Assembly: GCF_918797505.1 (NCBI RefSeq)
Contig: NC_092793.1
Span: forward strand, 86,874,411-86,938,410
Source of the DNA: Bemisia tabaci
Taxonomy: Eukaryota > Arthropoda > Insecta > Hemiptera > Aleyrodidae
Reading direction: 5' to 3'
DNA: 64,000 nt
Under the pieces are notes generated by a model. It did not search any database, was not told the origin of the DNA, and was given only the letters and a program-made list of their open reading frames with translations. The position numbers and the translations under genes are program-made. Each line of letters starts with the position of its first letter. The first letter of the stretch is position 1. Shown here piece after piece: positions 46,389 through 59,061 of this stretch.

Positions 46389-48038
46389 ACTTTGTTATAG
46401 ACAGGAGGCTAGAGGGAGAGATAGTTTGGTGGAAGGGGATAGGAACCCTCTAAAATATAAGCCATGAGCTGTCCCCAATAATGCATACCTTCCCGGCGAA
46501 CCCGCGTTTGTGCGCGATGGCTTATCCGATTTCGCTCAGTGGCTTAGGTGCGTACAAAGTATTTCAGAATCCACACATACTGTACGTAAGAGTCTTTCTC
46601 AACTTTCTGACCTTTTCTCTTTCTGGCACACTCTCCCTTATCTTTGCATCCGTCTTTACATTTTCTGTACTAACACGTTAAAATGTGGCTCTGCAAGTAC
46701 GTCCTTACACTTCATGGTGGACTATTAAAGGGGTATTAAAAAAATAATCACAGAAAAGTAGCCTCTTTTAAGAAATATAGAGTTTGCTGTCTTTAAATAT
46801 TTATGATGAAACATTCAATACCGCAGAGCAAAGAATTTATTAAAACCAGTGAAGACCAAAAGCAATGGAGCTCATAAGAGGAATCACTAAAGAAAAACTA
46901 TGCAGAAATACACAGAATAAATTCACGAAAGTATGAAAGCCAAGGCAGTAATTACAAAGCTTTATATAACATATACTGCTTTCTAGAAAGAAGAAAGTTG
47001 GGAAAGTCTCTTCTCCGTATTATTTTTGGATTCTGAGAGAGATACTATGAGCGTACCTACGCCTCTGAGTGAAATCAGACAAGCTTACGCGCGCAACCGC
47101 GGGTCCACCAAGAAGAGAATGCAATATTGGGGACTGATGGAAGGACTTATATTTTAAGGGGCTCCTGGCCCCTTCCCCCAAACCCTCTCTCCTTCTAGGC
47201 TCCTATCTCCCTTTCCTTACCAAAGTGGACCTGGAGTGCGACCCGCAAGCATGCTCATCGATTCGAGCTCATTTGCAGAGCATTTTTTGTCGTGGTGGGG
47301 GAGGGGGTTCTGGAGTGTTTCTTTGGGGGAGGGGGGCTTCAAAACTTCGTCGTACACTCCTCCCACTCTGAAACATCAAAAACCAAATGTGGTTTGCCGA
47401 GGGAATGCTCTCTTTATGCGAATGGGATATCTGCTCCAAAATCAGCAATTTTCAGCCGATTCAGGGCTAAAGATCTACTAATCGATATTACTTTCCAGGA
47501 GCTCGACCCAGTATCAATCCCTGATCAATTGAATTCAATATCAACTCACATCCAATTTTAAGGTTCCGAAGGAAAATCTGATGTAACAGGTTTTTTCATT
47601 TAACTTTGGTTCAAATGAACCATGCCCCGGGAGTCCCCTCCAGAGCGCCAAGAGAGCTGGTCGAGGATATTGTCTTTGACAGAGACTGGCCTGTCAAGGT
47701 CGCGTGGAGTTCTGAGAAGGAAGGCTGCAATGTAGTTTCTAAGGTTTCATCACATTTTAACATTTGGAACTACACTAGAGTGTCTCTGTAACCACCCCTA
47801 TGGAATGTGAATCCCACACATGATCCGATTTTATACTTCTGATCTTTATTTACGCCACATATTCTGTTCTACTTGATTTTTTAAAATTATCACAAAATTT
47901 TGCCCAACTCCTTTAGCTCTAAAATTAGAACTCCCCATATCCATTCTGAAGGGAACGCAGATAACGGAGCCTTAAGGTCAATGAAATTGAGCTTTGCTGG
48001 GATTTCCTGGAGATTGTTCCTGTCATTCAGTCTATGTA
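46389..48038 (+). other. Rok intron sequence
   Basis: 1.6 kb with no gene or clear mobile element. G-rich runs near 47290-47340. Confidence 0.5.
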
Positions 48039-48753
48039 CAGGGTTATCCAAATGTCACCTACCACCCCTGTAACTTTTTTCCTAAAAGAGATAAAAGTTT
48101 GAAACTTTGGGGATGTTCCTAGGTCTAAAGTAGCTACTTTTTGTTCCGCCCAAAATATTTTTTTGGGGGGGGGAGGCGCCTCCCCTAAGGGGGCGAAGCC
48201 CAATATTTTTTCAAATGGTAACCCCCCCTTCCTTTGTGATGCCTCATTAAAAAGATAATGTAAAGAAAGAAAAAAATTGGGCGTAAACCGCAGGTCAAAA
48301 TGTTGATTTTTCACAAACTAGTGGCCGGTCAAAGTTAAAACCCGTAGTAACGTCGTAGCGAACCCATCAGTAAACGCTCGTGCTACCAAGTTCCCGCTAT
48401 CTATCCACCGCCGTGTTGAACTTCTTCATAATTTGAAGAATACGACATAAACAGACTTACCATATTTCTGCCAGTTTTAACTTTGCCCGGCCACTAGTTT
48501 GTGAAAAATCAACATTTTGACCTGCGGTTTGTGCCAAATTTTTTCTTTATTTATATTATCTTTCAAATGAGGCATCACAAGGAAAGGGGGGTTGCCATTT
48601 GAAAAAATGTTGGGCCTCGCCCCCCCCAAAAAAAATTTTGGGCGGAACTAATAATTGCTACTTTAGACCTAGGAACATCTCCAAAGTTTCAAACTTCTAT
48701 CTCTATTAGGAAAAAAAGTTACAGGTATGGTAGGTGACTTTCGGATAACCCTG
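48039..48753. mobile_element. Foldback, CAGGG-ended, TA target site
   Basis: 715 bp with ends CAGGGTTATCC and GGATAACCCTG, flanked by TA on both sides (48037-48038, 48754-48755). The arms are ~300 bp. Includes a GGGGGCGAAGCCC palindrome in the left arm. Confidence 0.9.
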
Positions 48754-49108
48754 TAGATTGCCAAGTGTGTAACACATATGAGCTGCTAGTGGGAACCATA
48801 AAATTACGTGTTGTTTTTATATAAAAGAGTAGTCTTGATTGGCAGTTCACATGTCGAGAAGCTGATTTGGAGTTTTTGGCTTTATACCCCATAAGTCTCC
48901 CCTTTTTAAGACTAGTACGGGTCCGTTGATAGTATATTTTAAAGCGGTAGTGCATTTGATATGCAAAAGAGCTTGATTCAAAGCACTCCATTTTCTGCTC
49001 CTCCCCTGCCCCTTTGAATTACTTGAAATTTAAGAGTAAGAGTATGAGTACCAAGAAAACTCGATTTAAGATATCTTTTTCTGTAACTGCATACTTCATA
49101 ACTATGTG
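48754..49108 (+). other. Rok intron sequence
   Basis: No gene recognised. Confidence 0.5.
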
Positions 49109-49377
49109 GGCTGATTTTTGATATTGATAGACAAAGCGATGGACAAAGAAGGCACCAGGAAATTGGAGCGATCCTATTGGTTGAAATGACTGGTTGTCCT
49201 AGACTGCAGGAGAAAATGATTGACTAACCATAGGGTTTCTCCAGGGTTGCCGTTAATCAGTCCATTTCTTGCCTCATTTGTCCATATTGCAACCATTAGC
49301 TTTCACCAGTAGGATGCCTCCATTTTCTCCTTGTCCTCATTATCCATCACTTTGTCTCTCAACTTTACTGATCAGCC
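49109..49377. mobile_element. MITE, GGCTGAT-ended, copy 1
   Basis: A 269-bp non-coding element with ~45-bp imperfect inverted ends (GGCTGATTTTTGATATTGAT ... complement ...GATCAGCC), containing GACAAAGCGATGGAC. A diverged second copy is at 59575-59833. Confidence 0.75.
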
Positions 49378-49502
49378 TGCCGCTGCAGTACGGACTCTAA
49401 CATGTATTACTTTTTGGCTCAGTACACTTATTTTATGATCAAAATCCATACATCTGGGGCTGCTTGGCTTCGATGATTCCTGCTACCTTTTTTATTGCGT
49501 TT

Positions 49503-49523
49503 CCTAACCTAACCTAACCTAAC
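49503..49523. repeat. (CCTAA)4 telomere-type repeat
   Basis: Four perfect units of CCTAA, the complement of the insect telomeric TTAGG, 66 bp upstream of an exon acceptor. Confidence 0.9.
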
Positions 49524-49589
49524 GTTCGTGTTAATTTTATTGATTTTTTGTGAAAAATAATTTCAACAATTCTTCATTGTCGCTCCTAG

Positions 49590-49750
49590 CTCTGCAAGCT
49601 AAATTGAATGAAGAAAAAAGTGCAAGGCAAAAGTCTGATCTTACGTGTCAGGAGAAGGAACGTCAAATGTCAATGTTATCAGTTGACTATCGCCAAATTC
49701 AACAACGATTGCAAAAACTAGAGGGAGAGCATCGTCAAGAAGTAGATAAG
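49590..49750 (+). CDS. Rok: Rok exon: coiled coil
   Basis: A 161-nt exon with acceptor TCGCTCCTAG. It completes the split Ala codon and ends in phase 0 (AAG|GTTTGT). It encodes LQAKLNEEKSARQKSDLTCQ and ends RLQKLEGEHRQEVDK. The KLxEExxxRQK pattern matches KLLEERTLKQK of vertebrate ROCK. Confidence 0.92.
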
Positions 49751-51087
49751 GTTTGTACCTTTATCCTGTTCTTTTGTTGTCGTGTATTTTCCTTGTTTTC
49801 TTTCCTTCTATGATTTATTTTGCATTTTATTCATTTACTTTCTATTCAGTTATTTATTAGTTTAGCCCTTTTTTTCTTCCAGAAAGCCACAGTGATCTGT
49901 GGGCAAAGGGTAGATAAGAGTTTAGGTATACCTGGCATACTTAATGGTTGTAAAATTTGGATCTCTCAGGGTTTCCAGTGGTCTGGAAGACCTCTGTCTT
50001 AATCGACCTGTTCTAAATCTTGGAGGTCAGAAAAATAAATATGTGTGAAAATTTCAATTCGAAATCGGATTATGGTTGTTTCTGAAATTTTCTTACAATT
50101 AGAACAGAAAAAGAAGAAGATTACAAATCGATGCTTGAGTCTTTTTGATAATGAATGGAAATATTTAAATATTTTTTCCTATCTATAGTCAAATTCATAT
50201 TGTTTCAATGTGTAATGTGCATAGCAGTTTTCATTTACACTTGCCTTAAATAAAATACGATAACTTACTTACTCATGATAACATTCTTAGCAATTGCTTA
50301 CAAGTGGAAAAAATCGCTAAAAACTCAAATACAGAGACATGTTTGTCTTGAAAGAACAAATAGTTGCCTCCTCATTCTTAAAAATTCGGGATAACTGCAT
50401 GATGGACTGAAAACGAATTAATTCTTGATAAGCGAGTACTATATTACGCTCTAGTGCTTGAGTCTTTTTGAGAATGACCTGACTTTGCAGATGTTTTTAG
50501 GGCTTTAAAATCGGTTTTCAGCTTGTCTCTTTGGAACAAGATATATTTATACCTGAGCTTTACGGAAGCACCGAAAACTTAATTTGTTATTTTTTGGTGC
50601 CCAAGTCCTTTTTGAGAAAGACCGTGTCGATCGTTAGAATATCATCTTATCCGATTTTCACCGTACATAGGTTAGGAGGCTAGATGTAACATAGAGAGGA
50701 AAAGTGGTATGAGGGTGCTTTTTTTTAACTTGTCATTTAGATAGCTTCGAAATGCAAATGCAGGTTCTACCCACCTTTGACCACTGGATGTGCTTGAAAA
50801 AGAGTGAAACCGTTTGCGGTTTGTTGGTGGCACCTTGGCGAAGCATTTCTAATGCATGTTGCATCTATTGAAGCTGAATGAATACTCTCCCCCTGAGCTT
50901 TCTTGTGAAATGCTCTGAGTTTTTTCTTCTAGTTTTTAGAATTTTATTTCTTAGATTTTGCCCCAGAATTGTACAGACCCAGCCTTGTTCTGTCATCTTG
51001 ATACTCAACAGTACTCAGGTCACGATTCTAATGGATTTTTTTTCTATGCTCTCCTATCATTACTTTTTTTAGAGCAAAACATTACAG
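49751..51087 (+). other. Rok intron sequence
   Basis: No gene recognised. A 22-bp direct repeat (GCTTGAGTCTTTTTGA...) occurs near 50133 and 50457. Confidence 0.6.
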
Positions 51088-51327
51088 GTTCAAGTAGAAC
51101 AAGAGCAGATGAAAAAATCCAGTCTGCAGTCCGAGTTAGGCTTTCAAACATCAGAAGTAGCGCACTTGAAAGCAAGAGAGGCTCAACTCACTGTAGAAGT
51201 GATGGGCTTGAGGGAAAGCAAGCGTATCATCGATGAAGAACTTCACAAACTCAAAACCCAGCATTCAGTGGACAACCTTCAAATGAAAGAACTTCAAGAC
51301 CAATTTGAAGCAGAGAACTTTTTCTCG
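51088..51327 (+). CDS. Rok: Rok exon: coiled coil with ROCK-specific ELQDQFEAE
   Basis: 80 codons, phase 0 at both ends, acceptor ACATTACAG, donor TCG|GTAAAT. It encodes VQVEQEQMKKSSLQSELGFQ and ends MKELQDQFEAENFFS. The last part is nearly identical to the ROCK1 segment MKELQDQLEAEQYFS and is one of the best identifiers of the family in this window. Confidence 0.95.
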
Positions 51328-52313
51328 GTAAATTATTTCTCATCAATTTCCGTAACAGATGTTCCATGGGACAAGCCCTCCACTAAAGTGAATTGTTGAT
51401 TTTATCCTGGCACTGTCAAATTCTTTTTATTACCTCCGAAAATGTTACCATTCATTATAAGCGTTTTGATGAACAAACAATGTTTTAAAGACAAACTGAA
51501 GACAGTCTCATCAGTTTGGGAACAAAATTATAAACTTAACGCTGATCACTTAAGTACAAAACACCCTAGTTGGACGTTCGCTTTACTTTCTTTGTAATCT
51601 CATAGGATTCCCAGATAGAATCTGGACTGCCACTGCAATGGATCTCTTGCAAACTTTTGCCAGAGCAAAAATAAGACGTGTCTTTTCTGAAAAATGGGTC
51701 AAACATTACCATGAGCGCATCGTGCGCATGAGCGTTAAGTCTGAAATTCACTCCCAACTTAGAAATCTTGGCAAGATTTGAGTGCATTTTTGAGCCTTCC
51801 GCTTCAAAAAAGATACTACGGCAAATATATAATTGAATACAGCGGAGTCACCCTCTCCAAGTGATTTTCGGACTACAACTTATCATAATCACAATGATGT
51901 CAGCTGGCTGTTACTTTATGTCGTAATATATGATAAAAATCATTATCAGTTACTTATTGAAGGTCAAAAAAGTATCGAAATTTATGCTACTAAAAGATTT
52001 CGAATAGTTTAGTTCGTTCCTCTTACCAAACTTCATTTGTTTCCTTCACATTTGCGCGGTTGCGACGACTGTGCTGTTGCCCAACCTACATCATGGCGGT
52101 GGTCATTAGATAACGTGCAGAGTTGTCAAGCCAAGGTATTTTCTCTGTTTTAAAGTATGTCTTTGCCTTGTATCCCCTTAGAAGCAGGAAGCTCAAAAAT
52201 GCGCACATTCTTGACACATTCTTGAGCAGATTGCTAAGTAGGGAGTAAATTTCAGACTTTTCTGATCAGCCTATTAAGATTTTTAAGCCACTTTCTATAA
52301 GAAACGAATCATA
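51328..52313 (+). other. Rok intron sequence
   Basis: No gene recognised. Confidence 0.6.
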
Positions 52314-54291
52314 CAGGGTTATTCAAAAGTTACGCACCACTGGCCATAACTTTAGTTCTAATTATGATATCGATTTGCAGTTTGTGACGTCCTTCCTCAT
52401 ATCGAGGGGGAAACTTTTTGAGGTACTTTTCAGTTCTTCACCCCCCCAGGGGAGGGGGGGCGGGGGGCAACTCAAAAATTTCAAATGGCAACCCCCATCA
52501 TGTGATACATCGTTAGAAAGAGCATGAAAAAAGAAAATTTTTGGCGCAAACCGGAAGTCGATCTGACCCCCTGTCAAAAGTTAGGGGGGTCCAAAGGTTA
52601 TTTAGGGGGTCCGTACCTTCATTTTTAGAGTAGCTTCGGCGGCTCTTGGACATACCGTTTCTCTTTTCAAAGAGTCCTCGAATACTCCAAGTCTGATACC
52701 GAAGTCTTCATATTGCCCCCGGGCCACCAAAGCCCCCCCGTAGGGGGGGATGGGCCTGTTACAATGAAACATTGCATTAAAATGCGAAAAGTCACAGAAG
52801 AGCTTCAAACTTAGCATCAAATCCGAGTGGAACTTCTTGCCGATGTTAACGCAAACGCAGCCTGCGACTTTAAAGTGAGTTTCAAAACTCTTAGCCCCCT
52901 GCCCCCCTCATTTTTGGTTGCAGAGCGGGTAAAAACCGGGAAATTCACTACAAATAATGCCCAAAACTAATGTCCAACTTAAGGAGGACCCTTGAAACGT
53001 TGCGATCAGTCGGAGAATTGGAATACAAGGACTGCCACCCCCTTAAAGTACGGAAACATCCAAAACACCCCCGCTGCCCCCCTCATTTTTCGTTGCGGAG
53101 CGGGTAAAAACCGGGAAAATCGCCAGAAATGATGCCCGAAACCACTGTAGAACTTGACGAGAACCCTTGAAACGTTGCGCTCAGTCGGAGAACTGCAACA
53201 CAGGAACTGCCGCCCACTTTAAGGACGGAAACATCCATAAAACCCCCGCTGCCCCCCTCTTTTTTCGTTGCAGAGCTGGTAAGAACCGGTTCATCATTTC
53301 TGGCGATTTTCCCGGTTTTTACCCGCTCTGCAACGAAAAATGAGGGGGCAGCGGGGGTTTTTATGGATGTTTCCGTCCTTAAAGTGGGCGGCAGTCCCTA
53401 TATTTCAATGCTCCGCCTGGTCGCGACGTTTCAAGGGTCCTCGTCTTGTTGGACAGTGGTTTCGGGCATCATTTCTGGCGATTTTCCCGGTTTTCACCCG
53501 CTCCGCAACGAAAAATGAGGGGGGCAGCGGGGGTGTTTTGGATGTTTCCGTACTTTAAGGGGGTGGCAGTCCTTGTATTCCAATGCTCCGACTGGTCGCA
53601 ACGTTTCAAGGGTCCTCCTCAAGTTGGACATTAGTTTTGGGCATTATTTGTAGTGAATTTCCCGGTTTTTACCCGCTCTGCAACCAAAAATGAGGGGGGC
53701 AGGGGGCTAAGAGTTTTGAAAACTCACTTTAAAGTCGCAGGCTGCGTTTGCGTTAACATCGGCAAGAAGTTCCACTCGGATTTGATGCTAAGTTTGAAGC
53801 TCTTCTGTGACTTTTCGCATTTTAATGCAATGTTTCATTGTAACAGGCCCATCCCCCCCTACGGGGGGGCTGTGGTGGCCCGGGGGCAATATGAAGACTT
53901 CGGTATCAGACTTGGAGTATTCGAGGACTCTTTGAAAAGAGAAACGGTATGTCCAAGAGCCGCCGAAGCTACCCTAAAAAATGAAGGTACGGACCCCCTA
54001 AATAACCTTTGGACCCCCCTAACTTTTGACAGGGGGGTCAGATCGACTTCCGGTTTGCGCCAAAAATTTTCTTTTTTCATGCTCTTTCTAACGATGTATC
54101 ACATGATGGGGGTTGCCATTTGAAATTTTTGAGTTGCCCCCCGCCCCCCCTCCCCCTGGGGGGGTGAAGAACTGAAAAGTACCTCAAAAAGTTTCCCCCT
54201 CGATATGAGGAAGGACGCCACAAACCGCAAATCGATATCATAATTAGAACTAAAGTTATGGCCAGTGGTGCGTAACTTTTGAATAACCCTG
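52314..54291. mobile_element. Giant foldback, CAGGG-ended, TA target site
   Basis: 1,978 bp, palindromic, centred near 53300. The ends are CAGGGTTATTCAAAAGTTAC and its complement, with TA on both sides (52312-52313, 54292-54293). Each arm contains two direct copies of a ~170-bp unit with CCCCCTCATTTTTnGTTGC and AGCGGGTAAAAACCGG. No protein recognised. Confidence 0.92.
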
Positions 54292-54660
54292 TATCTTTGC
54301 TCCAGCAAAAGTTCGGAATCTTCCCATTCAAAAGCCACGTAACCTCTTGACTTGATCCTAATTGAAAGGAGACTTTATCAGAAATCTATTGAGACTTGAA
54401 TCAGCTTACTTGAACAAAAATTGGGCAAGTTTTGGCAGTTCAAATGAGAGATGCATGGTTTTAGCTAGTATAAAACTGCTCATGGTTTTTTACAACAATT
54501 TATTCTCACTGGAACGTTTTCTTAGCCGTTTTTAGGTCTCTAACTAAGGGCCCCAATGTATCAATACTTCATGTTCACACATACTGTCCAAATCATGAAT
54601 TTTCCTTGAATGGATTTTCAGTTTTTTCAGGTCTCTCTGTATCTAGTTTGTTTATTTCAG
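54292..54660 (+). other. Rok intron sequence
   Basis: No gene recognised. Ends with an acceptor-like TTTATTTCAG at 54660 that belongs to the duplicated exon head. Confidence 0.6.
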
Positions 54661-54690
54661 AAATTGTACAGATCTCATGCTCAGGAACAG
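54661..54690 (+). pseudogene. Rok: Duplicated head of the RBD/PH exon with its own acceptor
   Basis: 30 bp that match the first 30 bp of the next exon with six changes (AAATTGTACAGATCTCATGC against AAATTGTACAAGACTCAAGC). It is preceded by a similar polypyrimidine tract and TTTATTTCAG. The copies are 70 bp apart. Use of this acceptor would add 70 nt and shift the frame. Confidence 0.85.
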
Positions 54691-54730
54691 TTTTTTTTAT
54701 GTCTTTCTGTTTTTACTTTGTTTCTCCTAG

Positions 54731-55765
54731 AAATTGTACAAGACTCAAGCTCAAGAACTGAGAGAAGAATTAGATGAGAAAAATAAAGCTATTGCTGAGT
54801 TAGAAGAAGAAAGAAGCTCCATCACCCACCAGCTGCAGATAGCATTGGCAAGAGCAGACAGCGAAGCTCTGGCCCGATCTATCGCGGAAGAAACAGTAGC
54901 AGATCTTGAGAAAGAAAAAACTATTAAAGAATTGGAACTCAAGGATCTACTAGCTAAACACAGAGTTGATATCTCGTCCAAAGATAACTGTCTCTCATCG
55001 ATCAAAGAAAAAGAACTAGAATTGAAGAGAACTGTTGAGCAACTCATGAAAGAAAAAGAAGAGTTAAGTATTCAAATTAACAAGATGCATGAAGATTCAC
55101 AGCTCATCAAAGGTGATGAATTAGAAAAGTTGCACAAGCAGCTGAAAACAGAGCAACTATTGAAGGCACAGGCTGTCAACAAACTGGCTGAAATTATGAA
55201 CCGTAAGGGAATGAGCACAACAAGTAATAAGATCAAAGTTTCGACTTCAGTTCTGAAAAAGAAAGAAAAAGAGTGTCGCAAGCTCCAACAAGAACTTACA
55301 CAAGAGCGAGAAAAATACAATCAGATGGTTGACAAGTTGACGAAGGACTTACAAGAACTGCAGGTTCAGTTCGCAGAAGAAAATTCAAGTAAGTTAAGAC
55401 TTCAGATGGAATTAGACTCCAAAGAGTCTGAAATAGAGCAACTTCAAGGAAGATTAGCTACACTAGGTGGTGAGACAGCTTCACTCAGCAGCGCTGATAA
55501 TGAAAATGATGAAGTGTACATGCAAGATAGTCGACTGGAAGGCTGGTTGTCAGTACCCAACAAACAGAACATTAAAAGGCACGGCTGGAAGAAGCAGTAT
55601 GTTGTTGTCTCCTCCAAAAAGATCATTTTTTATAATTCTGAAAATGATAAACAAAACACTGATCCAGTCCTCATTCTTGATCTCAGCAAAGTTTTTCATG
55701 TGCGCTCTGTCACGCAAGGTGATGTCATCCGTGCAGATGCGAAAGACATTCCTCGTATATTTCAG
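54731..55765 (+). CDS. Rok: Rok exon: end of coiled coil, Rho-binding domain, first part of PH
   Basis: 345 codons, phase 0 at both ends, acceptor TTTCTCCTAG, donor CAG|GTAAGA. Residues 1-150 are coiled coil beginning KLYKTQAQELREELDEK, with ARADSEALARSIAEE. Residues about 80-170 cover the Rho-binding region ending LKAQAVNKLAEIMNRKG, the helix pair that binds GTP-bound Rho. A further coiled coil runs to QLQGRLATLGG. From about residue 265, SRLEGWLSVPNKQNIKRHGW, then KKQYVVVSSKKIIFYNSE and FHVRSVTQGDVIRADAKDI form the N-terminal part of the PH domain. ROCK's PH domain is split by a C1 insert, and the exon ends where that insert follows. No breaks. Confidence 0.97.
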
Positions 55766-56904
55766 GTAAGACTTTCTGTGACAAGCCATTGTTTCACACT
55801 CCTACTTGCATCAAATGTTTTATAATGAATCAGTGAAGTCCATTTTTAAAATGTATCATTTGAAAGTATGAGGTGAAGTTACCTGGTGCTTGATATATTA
55901 TGATTATTGAACCTGCGAGAAAAGTATTCTTACTAGTGCAAGTTAGGGTGGGGCATGTAGGGTCATTTGCAACTCAAGTTACGAATATTGCCAATATGTA
56001 AAAAATGACAAGGAATGAGATTCATGACATACACCAACTTTTATATACACCTATGCATATGAACGTTATGCCCTGTCAGCGAAGTGGCCAGTCCATGAAA
56101 TCCGTGGATGGGCAGCCAGTTGGCGAACTGGCCGGCTTAGACACTCTCATTCCGCCATCGGGCCGACCGCGATTTTCAACAGGTGGCTAATTTGAAAATA
56201 ATCTCAGTTTCAACCAATTTGAACGAATATTTTAATCTTTAATCTTTTTCTCCAATTTCTTGATTCTGACACCTCTCAAATATTGAGTAGTCTGACTGAT
56301 CTCCTTCCACAATTTCTCGATCTTTTTTTCGAGTCTCAGTTGCTAGGCAGGTTTCTTCTGTCTTTTTGAACATCGCTCACTGCAACCTTAATTTCTGGCC
56401 ATTTAAAACTGTGACAGTGCAGGCACAAGCGTAGATGACCAAGTGGATTTCTTCGAGATCCGCCTCCCCTGAGATGAGTTCACTGATGATTTTATTATGA
56501 ATAATATTTATGCGATCTTTACACATCTTATTCATCCTAAGTTTTGGAACTGCTGGCATTAGATTTGGATTACTCCCTCTTCATTTTCCTCTGAAGAATC
56601 CAATCTTTTCAAGAGTTTCCAGTTCCATCCCGTCTTCAAAACGTGGTACTCTTTCCGCTGAATCAACAAACCTTTGAACTGGATATGCTGTAGGGGAGAC
56701 CACCCCATCTCCAGCATGAATAGAGCAATCATCAACTGGTCATCTGTACTTGCACGTTCCATATAATTGTGACATCTTAAGACTCCGCGACAGATTCTGG
56801 CTTGTGTTCAAACCATTTTTCGACTAATTTGATGTTGTAGTGTCTGCATAAATTCCAGTGTAGATGGTTTGCCACGGCATCATGTCGCTCAATCTATTCT
56901 TTCT
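55766..56904 (+). other. Rok intron sequence
   Basis: No gene recognised. Confidence 0.6.
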
Positions 56905-57125
56905 TAAAATCTCTCGAAAAAAAGCGCATCGCCCAGGGAAATTCCGGACCCTGATATCTTTCTTTTTTCGAGAGACAACGAGGCTCACAGGCTTTGACTT
57001 CCACCCCCCCCCCCCCGAAGCGCCCTCCTCCCCCCCAAAAATTTTTTTGGGGATGTATTTTTTTGGGAGTATGAGTAATCAATAGACAAAGTTTGAAGAA
57101 ATTCCAGAGGGGGGGGGAGGGGCGG
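56905..57125. mobile_element. One-armed copy of the copia-resident foldback
   Basis: Matches 9620-9810 (CTGATATCTTTC, CTTCCACCCCC tract, GACAAAGTTTGAAGAAATTC). It represents only one arm of the element at 8500-9836 and contains long C and G homopolymers. Confidence 0.8.
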
Positions 57126-58856
57126 GTATTCATCATTCATTTTTTAAACAACTGTATTAAAAAATGTTGACAGAACTTATCTCGAAAGTGTGTGAATATA
57201 TTTAAACTCAACCCTAAAATGCATAGAGATGTTTAAATGCATCAAACAATTGTGTGTTAGTGTCCAGATGAGGTTAGAACCCATCGATGATCCTGCGAGG
57301 TTGCCAGTTGGCAATGGAATTTTAAACTCTGTACGGTTTCATACTTAGTACACTGTCTAATATATATTACGAACACAGGCTGATTATTCAAATGATGTGT
57401 TTTTCACTAAACTGTGACGGAATGGAGCAATGCCATTGGTCAGCTTTGTCAAAATAAGGACCAGGAATCAACTAGTGAGCCTGTTAACAAGCAAAATAAT
57501 CGACTAGGTGTCAGCTTACAACCTGCAAAGAGGTACCTTTAGCCAGCAGATAATTTGGCCTGGCAAGGGGCCTTTGAACAATTTCCCAGTCGTTGGTTCG
57601 ACACAGGCTACTAATGACCTAGCTCTATTCCGTCCTGGTCTAGTGACATGCACATCATTTCAATCATCAGCCTGCGTTCTTGATAAGTATCTGACAATCG
57701 AGGTGGAACAAAACCTAAGAGAAATCAAATTACATTAGCAACTGGCAACATCGCCAGGTCATCGATGGATCCTAACCTCCTCTGGACACAGTTACAGAAT
57801 TTGTCCTCACATATTTTCATTTTCTCTACATAATTTAAAGTCGATTTCATTTTCACATTTTCAAGATAAATTCTGTCAAAATGTTTGTTGCACAGTTTTT
57901 CTCTTATGCTGCGACAGTCACTCAAATTCATTTTTAATTACTTTACATATGTTGTGTATTTCATATATTATGCCATTTTTTATACGATGGCAACATTCGA
58001 AACTTTAGTTACAAATGGCCCCGCATAGTGAGGGTTTGATTCACTTACCCGCGGATCTAGCAAGTTACTTAATGTAAGCAAAATAGTGGCGGAACCCAGT
58101 GGAAGAATACTCGGAGGCTTAATAATGTATCAATGATCAGCAAAAAAATTAAGGTGAAGTCACGTAGTATCAAACTTCAATGCCGCGGCTGTCATCTTAC
58201 TTATGTGACACAATTTACCAGATGAATGATACTGCAGATTGATAATGTTTTGAAGGAAAACCCCTTAATCCTTCTTTTGCTGGAAGGCACACTCCTGGAA
58301 CTCCTGTTAAAGCAGCCTGATTGAAGGGAGAGGCAGGAAAGGAGGAAGGAAAGTCATCATTCCTGTGAAATTTTTTAACAGCAGTTTGCTCTTTATGATG
58401 TTTACAATAATTTTACAATTGTTTTAGAAAAACATGTAAATACTGCAAAATGAAAAGCAAGTCTCATTCTGCAGGGAAAGAAGTTAGCACAAATTAAATA
58501 TACAGGTCAATGAAGATTATTAGTTTGCGAAAAGAACGTATTAGCTGCCGTTTCCGCTCCTCATGGCATAAACAGAGACAGCTCAAAGATAAGAGGGTTC
58601 CCTGAGGTATAGCCGCAACTCAACCGTAGGAAATCGTAATTCTTGCAACAACCATGAAAATCTCATGTATGTCAGTGGACTTGCTGTGTCTCCACCAAAC
58701 AGTCCCCAAAGACAATGCAAGACTATGTGGAAAACTTAATTCATTGATAGCATCTTGGTTTAAAGCATTACATAATTTTGAGAAGGAAACCCTCCGTATC
58801 ATTGAGTAGTTTCATTTTTAAACAAGCTCACTCGTGTATTAACTGTCTTTATATAG
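57126..58856 (+). other. Rok intron sequence
   Basis: 1.7 kb without a recognised gene. Ends with acceptor GTCTTTATATAG. Confidence 0.6.
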
Positions 58857-59061
58857 CTACTGTATGCTGGAGAAGGTGAAGCACGAAAACCAAACGAAGC
58901 ATTAGATCAAAGTACTTTTAGAAGTGATGAAAAACCTGGCACAGTTATGTTCAAGGGTCATGAATTCCTTCAAATTTCTTATCATATTCCAACAAATTGT
59001 GAGGTTTGCTCAAAACCATGTTGGCATATGCTGAGACCTCCTCCTGCTATGGAATGTAGAC
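58857..59061 (+). CDS. Rok: Rok exon: PH continuation and first half of C1 domain
   Basis: A 205-nt exon, phase 0 in and phase 1 out (AGA C|GTAAGC). LLYAGEGEARKPNEA continues the PH strand, and FKGHEFLQISYHIPTNCEVC and SKPCWHMLRPPPAMECR open the C1 zinc finger (initial His, then CxxC). In ROCK this C1/PH unit binds membrane and inhibits the kinase. The remaining C1 ligands (RCHxKCH...) were not found downstream, so the next canonical exon is probably beyond 64000. Confidence 0.95.

Noticed and set aside
53653..54123. 156-codon frame in the 2-kb foldback
   Set aside because: Its mirror image appears at 52602-52820; low-complexity G/C blocks; no family.
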